A stretch of 64,000 bases of DNA, taken from Methanoplanus limicola DSM 2279. Lineage in GTDB: Archaea > Halobacteriota > Methanomicrobia > Methanomicrobiales > Methanomicrobiaceae. The notes under the pieces are model-generated. The model worked only from the letters and a program-made list of their open reading frames with translations, was not told the DNA's origin and did no database searches. Shown piece after piece: positions 36,412 through 45,121 of the stretch. Within the stretch, counting starts at the first letter, position 1, and each line of letters opens with the position of its first letter. The DNA lies in assembly GCF_000243255.1 (NCBI RefSeq), contig NZ_CM001436.1, positions 62,692-126,691 of the forward strand, in the 5' to 3' direction. The translations under genes were made by a program, and so were the position numbers.

Positions 36412-36412
36412 A

Positions 36413-37204
36413 TCAGAACCCGCCCCCTTCGGAGAGCCGTGCAAAATTTCGGATGATCCAGACATTCCGGACCTCCGGGTGGAAAAGAATTCCATATACA
36501 GGTTTTTCCCTGTGCCTGATTATCTCCGGATAAAATTCCGGACAAAACCCCCCGGAGGAGAAGGATGAACCTGAAATTCCGGACGGTTCAGATGAATCAT
36601 TCCGGTCTCCGGAGAAAGCAAGCGGTATGAAATCATCAGGCATCCCGGGCATACGTGAATGAACCTCATAACCCTCAAACTCATAGACCGGACTGCCGGA
36701 ATTACCTGACAGATCAGAATTATCTTCCGGAGAGCAGTTTTCTGATGCAGCAGAGGAAGTATTTTCATCATAATTCCCTTCAGCCATTTCTTTTGCCAGC
36801 GCTGCCACCTCACCCGACCTTATAATCTCTTCCGGAATATCACAAAAAACCGGATCTGTCGGTGAGAACCTGACCCGGCTCATTCCAATCTTTTTAAGGT
36901 CTCTCACCTCTCCGCCGTATGCAGAAGCAACAACCTGCATTCCGGCACAGATTCCGATTACAGGTTTGTCATATTCCCTGACAGTCTGCATAAGAGATGA
37001 ATCCTCAATAAAGAGATTGTCCTTCAGGGCAGTACCGCAGAATATCACAGAGGAGTATTTTTCGGGAATTTCTCCGGATAGTTCTGAGTAATGAAGGACA
37101 TCATATTCAAAACCGCAGTCCTCAATGATTTCACAGACCGGATTTACATATTCATAATATGAGAGAGAATCCTTCCGGTAGCAGAGATCAGCAATAAGAA
37201 TCAT
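36413..37204 (-). CDS. Class I glutamine amidotransferase-like protein
   Basis: A 263-aa protein with the nucleophile elbow VIGICAGMQVVASAYGG near residue 90 and the His-Glu pair FHPEVRN near residue 245, the triad of class I glutamine amidotransferases. Between them is a Ser/Gly/Asn-rich, low-complexity insert of about 45 residues and another of about 20, unusual for the family. ATG 37204 has a ccggagg Shine-Dalgarno. It would supply ammonia to a partner enzyme; the downstream methyltransferase and the upstream ATP-dependent amide ligase-like gene are the neighbours. Partner unknown. Confidence 0.8.
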   Translation of the reverse strand: MILIADLCYRKDSLSYYEYVNPVCEIIEDCGFEYDVLHYSELSGEIPEKYSSVIFCGTALKDNLFIEDSSLMQTVREYDKPVIGICAGMQVVASAYGGEVRDLKKIGMSRVRFSPTDPVFCDIPEEIIRSGEVAALAKEMAEGNYDENTSSAASENCSPEDNSDLSGNSGSPVYEFEGYEVHSRMPGMPDDFIPLAFSGDRNDSSEPSGISGSSFSSGGFCPEFYPEIIRHREKPVYGILFHPEVRNVWIIRNFARLSEGGGF

Positions 37205-37294
37205 ATGGCCTCCGGGATTTAGTCCGGGCAGTAACATAGCACCGAATATGGTCGCAGCATAGGCATCCGGTATTCAGGAAAAAAACGCTGATGA

Positions 37295-37981
37295 TCATTT
37301 ATCCTCCAGATGTGCCGATGTTATTGAAAGTGTGCCATTGTAATTTCTGTAACTGCACGAGGACTCATCAATGACAATTCTCTTCTTAAAGAAGGGCGCA
37401 TCACATACAAATGACTCATACTCCCCGCCTTCACCCGTGAGTGTTATATGATACCTGTCCCTTATCTTCTTCAGTTCGGCAAGAGTTTTTCTGTCAATGA
37501 CCCTGCCGGGCCACTTTTCATCAAACGGGCAGGAGTAAACTCCGGCAATTATCACCTCAAAACCATCCTCAATCAGCGAGTTCATATATTTTTCCTGGTT
37601 TACATACCAGAGCGGATTAAAGCAGAAGAGGTCCAGTTCATCACAGATCTTCTGAACACGCGATGCCTGATAAACCGACATTACCGCTCCGGTTACAATC
37701 CCCTCAATGCCGTAATTGTCCATGGCAAGAGAAACTGCGGCTTTCAGATCTTTTAGTTCCTCCTCCTTCTCACCCGCAGTTTCATATCTTAAAAGGGGAA
37801 TTCCTGCTGCCTCCGCCTGCATCATAGTCAGGTCGATATTGGGGGTGTGAAACATATAACTCTCTTTATTGGAGGACCTGAGCGTTATCAGGCATGAGAC
37901 CTCCTCCTTTAAGAGTGCCATGTGGCACGCATATACTGAATCTTTCCCGCCGGAAAAAAGGACACCAAGTTTCATCTTCAT
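37295..37981 (-). CDS. dph6: Diphthine-ammonia ligase-like PP-loop ATPase
   Basis: A 228-aa protein with the PP-loop LGVLFSGGKDSVYACHMAL and the family segments GIEGIVTGAVMSVYQASRVQ, LFCFNPLWYVNQEKYM and TLTGEGGEYESFVCDAPFF. Archaeal members of this ATP_bind_4 family perform the last step of diphthamide formation on elongation factor 2, using ATP and ammonia. The gene precedes an amidotransferase-like gene that could deliver ammonia, although such a link is not established. ATG at 37981 or 37975; the exact start is not decided by a Shine-Dalgarno. Confidence 0.87.
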   Translation of the reverse strand: MKMKLGVLFSGGKDSVYACHMALLKEEVSCLITLRSSNKESYMFHTPNIDLTMMQAEAAGIPLLRYETAGEKEEELKDLKAAVSLAMDNYGIEGIVTGAVMSVYQASRVQKICDELDLFCFNPLWYVNQEKYMNSLIEDGFEVIIAGVYSCPFDEKWPGRVIDRKTLAELKKIRDRYHITLTGEGGEYESFVCDAPFFKKRIVIDESSCSYRNYNGTLSITSAHLEDK

Positions 37982-38164
37982 GAAAAATTGATTTTATCAA
38001 TAATTATCTCTGCCGGAAAAAGCATATCTGAATGATTTTACTCAAAAAAATTTTTACTGCTTTTTTCGGGTTTTCCGATTTTTACCGGAGATCTTTCTGA
38101 ATAATAAACAGAATTAAAAAAAGAAGAAAACAGGTGATGTGATCTCAGAAATTATGAAAAATAA

Positions 38165-38926
38165 TCAGAAATAATCTGAACTCACCCCGGCTGTTCTGAG
38201 CACGACCTTATCTGATCTGTCGGCTGACAAAACGCCGTAGTCCATCCTAAATTCAACAAGATGGCCTCCAAACTTCCGGTCCTCACTTATGAAATGGAGA
38301 TGAAAGCCTTCTGAGGTGAGGTCTGCCATATAAGAAGGATGGAAATACCCTACAGCAGTACCCTTAACACCGGTTCTTTCAAAAAATGCCTGATTATCTG
38401 TGGAAAGAACCTCTTCAAGAGGCCTGTAAGGCTCATCCTGCCCCTTCACGCTCCTCGTCTTAACCTCGCTGAAATAACCGTCAAGCCTGACAGCATATAT
38501 CACTGAACGATTGCTGTCAGATTCAAACCTGTCTGTAAGCAGTTCTTTCATGCCGGAATAATTTTTTGGACTTTCAAGAGCAAAGGCAATATCAGGACTG
38601 AATTCCTTAACCTCGGCAAAAGAGGCGGTCTGGCTTCCCGAAACCTCACCTACTGTTCCGTTGCAGAATACCTGATAGTATTCACCATCGACTGCAACCA
38701 TCTCACCATTAAGGCGGTCAAAAGTACCAAGTCCTGTATCTCCATGCAGCATAACATCAGAGTAGGCAAATGTACCGTTATAATCACCTTTCAGCAGTTT
38801 ATCAAGCGGAGAAAAGAGATAAACAGAGTCATCGTTATTTACAGAAGGATCGTACGAAAGGGCAGCAAAAATGAAAAATATCAGAGCAACCGCAAAAACA
38901 AACCCAAGAATATAATTTTTATTCAT
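38165..38926 (-). CDS. Acetolactate decarboxylase with N-terminal membrane anchor
   Basis: A 253-aa protein. Residues 4-24 (NYILGFVFAVALIFFIFAAL) form a membrane helix or signal peptide; the rest matches acetolactate decarboxylase (AlsD/BudA): LHGDTGLGTFDRLNGEMVAVDGEYYQ, VIYAVRLDGYFSEVKTRSV, GTAVGYFHPSY and GFHLHFISEDRKFGGHLVEF with the HxH...H zinc ligands. The enzyme turns acetolactate into acetoin and CO2. Export of the catalytic domain is a recurring feature of this family, but its use in a methanogen is unclear. No acetolactate synthase gene is nearby. ATG 38926 or 38938. Confidence 0.88.
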   Translation of the reverse strand: MNKNYILGFVFAVALIFFIFAALSYDPSVNNDDSVYLFSPLDKLLKGDYNGTFAYSDVMLHGDTGLGTFDRLNGEMVAVDGEYYQVFCNGTVGEVSGSQTASFAEVKEFSPDIAFALESPKNYSGMKELLTDRFESDSNRSVIYAVRLDGYFSEVKTRSVKGQDEPYRPLEEVLSTDNQAFFERTGVKGTAVGYFHPSYMADLTSEGFHLHFISEDRKFGGHLVEFRMDYGVLSADRSDKVVLRTAGVSSDYF

Positions 38927-39145
38927 TACCAAAACCATCCGGACATTGTGAAAATTATCTGAGATAATGCTGTAACAGATATTGTAATCAGAGGTATTAC
39001 AGTTACAGGTTCTGTCCGGAGATTAAATATCCGATTCGTTGCAGGCAGCAGGTGTAAGCCGCCCAAAAGGAGAACATAAGAATCCTTAACCTGCTTAAAT
39101 TCTGAAAAAAAAGTCTTTCAGAGAATATCCATAAACTGATACCCA

Positions 39146-40834
39146 TTATGAGATCTTCCGGATGATCTTATCTTTTCGCGCCTCAAGTTTCCCGATATTC
39201 TTCTCTGTTACAGATTTTTCTCCGGTAACAGGGTCAAAACCGAGATAGTACATAGCAGTTGAGCGCGTCCCGGGTGTGGGCGTGAAGATCTGAAACTGCC
39301 TGCCTTTCAGGTTGTTTTTAAGCAGAAAATCCGCAGTATCAGAACCCTCCTTATCACCCTCACCCGGATGCCCCACTATGACATAAGGAATAACATACTT
39401 CCTGATACCTTCCTTTTTCGTAATCCGGTTAAATTCGGATAAAAATCCGCAGAAAACTGCTGTAGCCGGCTTATTCATAAGTCTGAGCACTTTATCGGAT
39501 CCGGATTCCGGAGCAACCTTCATCTGACCGGAGATATGATTATTCAGCATATCCTCAAGGAATCTTTCATCCATAAGGCAGGGGTCAAACCTCAGTCCGG
39601 AATTGACAAATACATGCTTAACGCCTTTTATCTTTCCTGCATCCTTCAGAAGCGCCAGATATTCAGAATTTCCGGAGATAAGATTTCTGCACCCGGAACC
39701 ATCCTTAAGGCAGTCATGGAGAGTGCAGCCGCCAGTAATGCACTCTGCGCCGTACATATTTGCAGAAGGGCCGCCGATGTCCGTTATTGTTCCCTTAAAG
39801 TAGTCCATCGCAGCAATTTCCCGAACCTCACTGAGTATAGATTCACGGCTTCTGGATACTATTTCAGAACCCTGGTGAGAGGCAATCGAACAGAATGAAC
39901 AGTTCCCAAAGCATCCCCTGTGAGAGGTTACAGAGTATTTGATCATCTCAAAAGCCGGAATATCATGAAATTCCGGGTGAAGTTTTCTCATGAACCGGCT
40001 TTCATAAATAAAATCCAGTTCTTCCCTGCTGATTCTCCGGCGGGGGTACTGGATGATGTACCTTGAATCCTGCTTCTGGAAGAGCACCTTATCATCACGG
40101 TTCTTCTCAAACAGAAGATGGGCCTTCGCAAAATCATCTTTTGAGTTTTTTGCATCCTCAAAGGAGGGCAGAATTACCGGATCTTCATAGCCTTCAGTGC
40201 TTCGCACAGCAACCGCAGTATTCCCAATCTGCATATCTTCGACTGAAATTCCGGATTCAAAACCCCTGACAGCATCCAGAAGGGCATATTCACCCATACC
40301 ATAGATGAGCATATCAGCTTTTGAATCAAAGAGAATACTCCGCTTTACCTTCCCTGACCAGTAGTCATAATGGGCAGTCCTTCTTAGCGAAGCTTCAATA
40401 CCGCCGATTATAACCGGTTTTTCCTTACATACCGATTTTATCTGGCTGCAATAGACATTCAGAACCCTGTCAGGACGGATGCGGTACTTCCTGTCCTCAC
40501 CTTTCTTTGAAAAATAGGGGTTACCGCCCTCACAGAAGAGATCTTCATGCCTCGGCTTCTTAGTTGCCGTATAATTCAGCACCATCGAGTCCATCTGGCC
40601 GCCGGATACTGCAAAGGCGATACGCGGAACACCAAGCTTAAGGAATGATTCAGGATCGCGCCATTTCGGCTGTGACAGTATGCCCACCCTGTAACCATTC
40701 CTCTGGAGAAACCGCCCCAGAAGTGCCATGGCAAAAGACGGATGATCAGCATAGGCATCCGGAGTTACGATGATTACATCACACTCGTCGTAACCGGACT
40801 TTTTCATTTCATTTAAAGAAGACGGCAGAAACAA
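39146..40834 (-). CDS. YgiQ family radical SAM protein
   Basis: A 562-aa protein with the radical SAM cluster motif CFGNCSFCSI (C-x3-C-x2-C) near residue 312, preceded by the B12-binding-like N-terminal region (DVIIVTPDAYADHPSFAMALLGRFL) typical of YgiQ, and a C-terminal FTPTPGTRSTAMYYLGFDP segment that is a family hallmark. The length is close to the family norm. The reaction is unknown. A second Cys group (CITGGCTLHDCLKDGSGC) may hold another cluster. Single gene. Confidence 0.9.
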   Translation of the reverse strand: MFLPSSLNEMKKSGYDECDVIIVTPDAYADHPSFAMALLGRFLQRNGYRVGILSQPKWRDPESFLKLGVPRIAFAVSGGQMDSMVLNYTATKKPRHEDLFCEGGNPYFSKKGEDRKYRIRPDRVLNVYCSQIKSVCKEKPVIIGGIEASLRRTAHYDYWSGKVKRSILFDSKADMLIYGMGEYALLDAVRGFESGISVEDMQIGNTAVAVRSTEGYEDPVILPSFEDAKNSKDDFAKAHLLFEKNRDDKVLFQKQDSRYIIQYPRRRISREELDFIYESRFMRKLHPEFHDIPAFEMIKYSVTSHRGCFGNCSFCSIASHQGSEIVSRSRESILSEVREIAAMDYFKGTITDIGGPSANMYGAECITGGCTLHDCLKDGSGCRNLISGNSEYLALLKDAGKIKGVKHVFVNSGLRFDPCLMDERFLEDMLNNHISGQMKVAPESGSDKVLRLMNKPATAVFCGFLSEFNRITKKEGIRKYVIPYVIVGHPGEGDKEGSDTADFLLKNNLKGRQFQIFTPTPGTRSTAMYYLGFDPVTGEKSVTEKNIGKLEARKDKIIRKIS

Positions 40835-41073
40835 GAATTAAACCCTCACATTTTGAAAAAAACTCCGGAAAAAACAGCCGGAATATATTATATATCTGTA
40901 TTAAAGGCTTTAATCAGCAATAATACCAGTTATTACTGCATTAAGCCCTGCCGGATTATCTGATAAGTGGAAGGTATAATTATCTGTCCGGAAAAAATAT
41001 CCTGCCGGAAAATTCCGGCATTATATTACAGGGATCACATTATCAGGAAAATATCCGCAGACGGAGGAGAAGA

Positions 41074-42666
41074 TCACTCCAGCAGAATATCCAGTGCTTC
41101 ATCACGGTATGACTCCATGACATATGATATGCCGGAGACTTCCGCTGCTTCAGGAGTCAGTGCCATAAGATCATTCCTTGATATTGTACCCAGGTTAAAA
41201 TTTCTGCTTCCTGCCATTATCTGCTGCATTCCGGTCTTAAACCTCTGAGTATATGTATAAAGGGCAACTGCGCCAAGAGGTATCTCCTTAATACCCTCAC
41301 CATACATCTCCTTAAGTTCTTCATAGCAGACAAAGATCTGTTCGACGCTATTTCCGTACCTGGACACCGTCTTTGGAAGTTCTCCCTTATCAAGCCATTT
41401 CCCGATATTTTTACCCACCATTCCGGGGATCATAAGCGCACGGCCCATACATACAGCTTTAAAGTATGGCGCACCCATACAGAGCGCCTTAAAAGCATTC
41501 GCCTCATCTGCAAAACCTCCTGCGATTGCAAGGTCAGGAACGCGGAATCCTTTAGCTTCAAGCTGTTTTGAAAAGTCATATGCAAGTGACTGGAGATAGA
41601 AGGTCGGAATACCCCATTCATTCATCATGGGCCAGGGACTCATGCCGGTCCCGCCCGGTGCTCCGTCTATTGTCAGAAGATCAATCTTTGCCTCCGATGA
41701 ATAGCGCAGTGCCATTGCAAGCTCCTTCATGGAGTATGCTCCGGTTTTAAGGGTGATACGCCTGAATCCCAGGTCACGCAGGCGGTCAACCTCCTCAAGG
41801 AAACCCTCTTTTGTAACAAAACCAAGCCTTGAGTGGCGCTCAAATTCAGTTATAGCGCCCGCCTTATATGCTTCCTGCACTTCATGCCTTGTTGGATCAG
41901 GGAGTATAATATAACCTCTTTTTTTAAGCACAAGAGCACGTTCAAGTGAATCAACCTTGATCTCACCGCCTATGCATTTTGCACCCTGGCCCCATTTTAG
42001 TTCTATCGTCTGAAGCTCATGTTTAGATGATACATACTCGGCAGTGCCGAGCCGTGTGTCCTCGACATTGAGCTGTACAAGAATCTCACCATAGCCATTA
42101 TGGAATTTGTTATATGTCTCAATTCTCCTGTCCATCTCCGGAGATGATGAAACCTTATTGTTCTTGTCAAGCTGAAGTTCAGGGTCAACACCACAGACAT
42201 TTTCTCCGCATACAAGTGTAATTCCGGATATTGCAGCACCTACCGCAAAATGTTCCCAGTTGACACGGGCAATCTCGGTAGAACCCAGTGCTCCGGTAAA
42301 AACGGGAACTTTCATCGGAACCTTTAGATCCCAGCCATATTCAGTCTCTGTGTTTACATCCTCAAAAACTGCTGTATCCGGGCTTGCAGTAACACCTTTC
42401 AAAAGCCCTTTTGCACCGGCAGCATAGCCATGGATGTTTAAATGTGAATAATCAACAGGGTAATCCTTATCTGCACCGGCCGTCACCTCCCCGTAAGGGC
42501 CGGGATAGAGCACTTCACGGCCCCTGAAAGAAGACAGCCAGATATCACAGTTGCCTTTACATCCGTCAACACAGCGTGAGCACATTCCGGACATGGGAAC
42601 AACATTTCTTGAGCGGGTCGATGTATGCACGGCATCATCTGAATTTGGGGTTTTTAAATTTGCCAT
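41074..42666 (-). CDS. FMN-binding glutamate synthase-like protein (orphan)
   Basis: A 530-aa flavoprotein with an N-terminal Cys cluster (MCSRCVDGCKGNCDIW) and the FMN TIM barrel of glutamate synthase (WGQGAKCIGGEIKVD, LTIDGAPGGTGMSP, CMGAPYFKAVCMGRA). Unlike the operon at 25-30 kb it has no amidotransferase or GXGXG partner beside it. Such stand-alone proteins are widespread in methanogens; they may use free ammonia or another substrate. A ggagg Shine-Dalgarno precedes the ATG. Its reaction is not established. Confidence 0.85.
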   Translation of the reverse strand: MANLKTPNSDDAVHTSTRSRNVVPMSGMCSRCVDGCKGNCDIWLSSFRGREVLYPGPYGEVTAGADKDYPVDYSHLNIHGYAAGAKGLLKGVTASPDTAVFEDVNTETEYGWDLKVPMKVPVFTGALGSTEIARVNWEHFAVGAAISGITLVCGENVCGVDPELQLDKNNKVSSSPEMDRRIETYNKFHNGYGEILVQLNVEDTRLGTAEYVSSKHELQTIELKWGQGAKCIGGEIKVDSLERALVLKKRGYIILPDPTRHEVQEAYKAGAITEFERHSRLGFVTKEGFLEEVDRLRDLGFRRITLKTGAYSMKELAMALRYSSEAKIDLLTIDGAPGGTGMSPWPMMNEWGIPTFYLQSLAYDFSKQLEAKGFRVPDLAIAGGFADEANAFKALCMGAPYFKAVCMGRALMIPGMVGKNIGKWLDKGELPKTVSRYGNSVEQIFVCYEELKEMYGEGIKEIPLGAVALYTYTQRFKTGMQQIMAGSRNFNLGTISRNDLMALTPEAAEVSGISYVMESYRDEALDILLE

Positions 42667-43033
42667 AACTTCTCCTCCGGTTCTGTCATCTGTTGATTAC
42701 ACTCAGAACATATAATAGTTAATTCTGAATATCCGCAGGATGAAATCATAGCGGATGACAGAGATCTGACTTACCCATCCGGCAAAACACTGGCACGGGT
42801 AATGATCGACAATAAACTACTTCTTTCTATCATTATTTAATGATATCTATATAATCCATATAGAACGAAATAAAATAACAGAATATATAATATTCAGCCT
42901 GAAGGAGACAAAGATAGAAGATACAGCCAATATAACCCATAAAATACAAAATTTAGCCGGATTAAAAAAATATAATATATTAAGATTTAAAAAATAAGAT
43001 ATTAAGATTTAAAAAAATATAAAATATTAATAA
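42667..43033. other. AT-rich intergenic region
   Basis: A 367-base gap between two minus-strand genes. It holds the promoter of the flavoprotein gene (TATA-like attatatg near 42705) and, at 42985-43030, two to three imperfect copies of an atattaagatttaaaaaa word. No gene seen. Confidence 0.4.
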
Positions 43034-43687
43034 TCAGAAAAATTTAATTCCGACATCCTTCATATTATTGTACTTTGCAATATTCAGGATAAGGGGGGTT
43101 AAACTCTCAACAACCGATGACATCTCAAGAGGTCCGCCGTCAAGCGCCTTTAATTCGGAAATACTGTTTACAAGCTCCATTACAGTTTTTTTGGCATCTT
43201 CATCATCACTGCATACCACAACTGAATAGTCCAGTTTTTCACTCAGTCTCTTCCATTTCTGTGCAGAGATGTTATTGAATGCCGCAACTATACGTGAACT
43301 TTCCGGAAGGAGGCGCTTTATCTCAAGTGCTGCCGAACCTTCTGCCGGCGGATCGAAATAGAAGTGATCTTTCTTTGATATCGGATTTACAGGAGTGATT
43401 ACTATTTTATCTTCAAAACCTGTAAGTCCTGCCAGTGTGGATTCCAGATGCTTGTAATTTACCGAGAGAATGACAATATCACCATTATCAACTGCCTCCT
43501 GATTGGTTGCCCCGGCGCATTTTGCATCCAATACTCCTTTCTCAGCCAGATTATCGGTGAGAGATTTACTCATGGTGCAGGCCTTATCTTTTTCCCTGGA
43601 ACCGATAATTATCTCATGTTCATGTGAAAGACGGTGTGCAAGACCTTCCCCAATATCTCCTGTTCCGCCAACAATTCCAATTCTCAT
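43034..43687 (-). CDS. fno: F420H2:NADP+ oxidoreductase
   Basis: A 217-aa cytoplasmic enzyme that moves hydride between coenzyme F420 and NADP. The N-terminal RIGIVGGTGDIGEGLAHRL dinucleotide motif and IIGSRE loop bind NADP; VNPISKK, FNNISAQKW and LDGGPLEMSSVVESLTPLIL match the family. The length is usual. A TATA-like tctatttatt lies about 28 bases before the ATG. It links methanogenesis-derived reduced F420 to biosynthesis and is a good marker of an F420-using archaeon. Confidence 0.93.
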   Translation of the reverse strand: MRIGIVGGTGDIGEGLAHRLSHEHEIIIGSREKDKACTMSKSLTDNLAEKGVLDAKCAGATNQEAVDNGDIVILSVNYKHLESTLAGLTGFEDKIVITPVNPISKKDHFYFDPPAEGSAALEIKRLLPESSRIVAAFNNISAQKWKRLSEKLDYSVVVCSDDEDAKKTVMELVNSISELKALDGGPLEMSSVVESLTPLILNIAKYNNMKDVGIKFF

Positions 43688-43760
43688 TCCTTATTGTTGA
43701 GAATTGAAAGAATAAATAGATAATCTGAAAAAATGAAAAAAAAGAATATTCTGAAATTAT

Positions 43761-44651
43761 TCACTCTTTGATCTGCTTCAGAACTTCTTCCATTACATCA
43801 TCAACGTGCTGCCAGGTGATCTTATTCTGCTCAGTACCGTCACGCTTTACAATGAACGGTTTTCCTGAATCACCTGCTTCACGCATCTCTTTGTCAAGCG
43901 GAATTGAACCAAGATACGGCACATTAAGCTCTTCGGCTGCTTTTTCTCCGCCACCTCTGCCAAAGAGATCAACAATTTCCCCACAGTGAGGGCATGTAAA
44001 CCCGCTCATGTTCTCAACAATACCAAGAACCTTAAGACCAATTTTCTCAACAAACTTTACAGACTTTGAGGAATCAAGGATTGCAACCTCCTGCGGAGTT
44101 GTAACGATGACTGCACCTGCAATATTCGGCGCAAGCTGAGCAACAGCAAGAGCCTCATCCCCCGTTCCCGGAGGGAGATCAACCACAAGGAAATCAAGTT
44201 CGCCCCAGTCGGTCTCTTCGAGGAACTGCTTAATTGCAGTGTTTTTCATAGGTCCGCGCCAGATAACCGGGCTGGTCTTATCCGGGAGAAGAAATGCCAT
44301 TGAGACAACTGAAAGATTTCCTGTAATCTTTACCGGTGAGATCTTCTTGCCGTCCATGGATGTCAGCTTTTCATCCTCAATCCCAAGCATCTTGGGGATA
44401 TTTGGCCCATGAATGTCCATGTCGGCAATTCCGGTGGCGTAACCTTTGCTGGAGAGCGCCATTGCAAGATTTGTCGATACAGTGCTCTTGCCGACTCCCC
44501 CTTTTCCACTCAGAACAAGAATGACATGCTTTACATTAATATCCACTTTCTGCTGAATTCCTGCCGCTGTCTTCTTTGGATCGCTGCATCCTGCTGCTGA
44601 CGCGCAGCTGCTGCAGTTTCCGTCACATTCAGTACTATTATTATCTGCCAT
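43761..44651 (-). CDS. Mrp/NBP35-type iron-sulfur carrier ATPase
   Basis: A 296-aa P-loop protein. The N-terminus has a Cys group (CDGNCSSCASAAGC) as in NBP35; GKGGVGKSTVSTNLA is the deviant Walker A motif, and FTCPHCGEIVDLFG supplies the CxxC that bridges a [4Fe-4S] cluster in the dimer. It assembles or delivers Fe-S clusters in the cytoplasm. ATG 44651 is chosen because of the ggag Shine-Dalgarno eight bases before it. Confidence 0.93.
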   Translation of the reverse strand: MADNNSTECDGNCSSCASAAGCSDPKKTAAGIQQKVDINVKHVILVLSGKGGVGKSTVSTNLAMALSSKGYATGIADMDIHGPNIPKMLGIEDEKLTSMDGKKISPVKITGNLSVVSMAFLLPDKTSPVIWRGPMKNTAIKQFLEETDWGELDFLVVDLPPGTGDEALAVAQLAPNIAGAVIVTTPQEVAILDSSKSVKFVEKIGLKVLGIVENMSGFTCPHCGEIVDLFGRGGGEKAAEELNVPYLGSIPLDKEMREAGDSGKPFIVKRDGTEQNKITWQHVDDVMEEVLKQIKE

Positions 44652-45121
44652 ATTTTTCTCCAAAAAAATTTCTTATAATCTAATATTGAATTTCTTTTAA
44701 AAATAAAGGTATCAATTTCTGCACAGACAATTCTAAATTATTTTAAATATGGGAGGTAACTTCAAATCAACTCTCAAAAACACGCATTCATAAAATGTAA
44801 AAAAATTCAGTAAATATTGCCCCGAAAAATACTGCATAAAACCCGGAAAACATAAATTCAATCAGGCATAATGCCTGCCGTCAGCAGAAAAAACAGATTA
44901 TTCAATAAATTATATAGTCATAGACAATTGCTGCACAAAAACTGAACAAAAAAGTCACCATGAGCCTGTGGGTTCACAGATGATAAATGAAACAGTTTAT
45001 TGATTCATAGGAGTAGATTCAACAGCTAATAAACAGAAGCGCCAGCAAAAAACCACAGAAATAAACAATATCGGGAGTATAATACTCAGGATATAAATTT
45101 TCGTAACAGAAGAGTAACAGA
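44652..45121. other. Divergent intergenic region upstream of mrp and the HD gene
   Basis: A 470-base AT-rich region. It holds one inverted copy of the hairpin-bearing repeat element (44951-45014) and otherwise only promoter-like AT-rich DNA. No small gene was convincing. Confidence 0.4.
44951..45014 (-). repeat. Dispersed copy of the 60-66 bp hairpin element
   Basis: The reverse complement of this stretch matches 33518-33583 with, by my hand alignment, six mismatches and two single-base gaps over 66 positions. It keeps the ctgtgaacc..aggctca hairpin and the actgtttcat half of the palindrome. It lies about 108 bases before the HD-domain gene. Occurrence at two loci 11 kb apart in opposite orientation marks it as a dispersed element. 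Confidence 0.85.
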
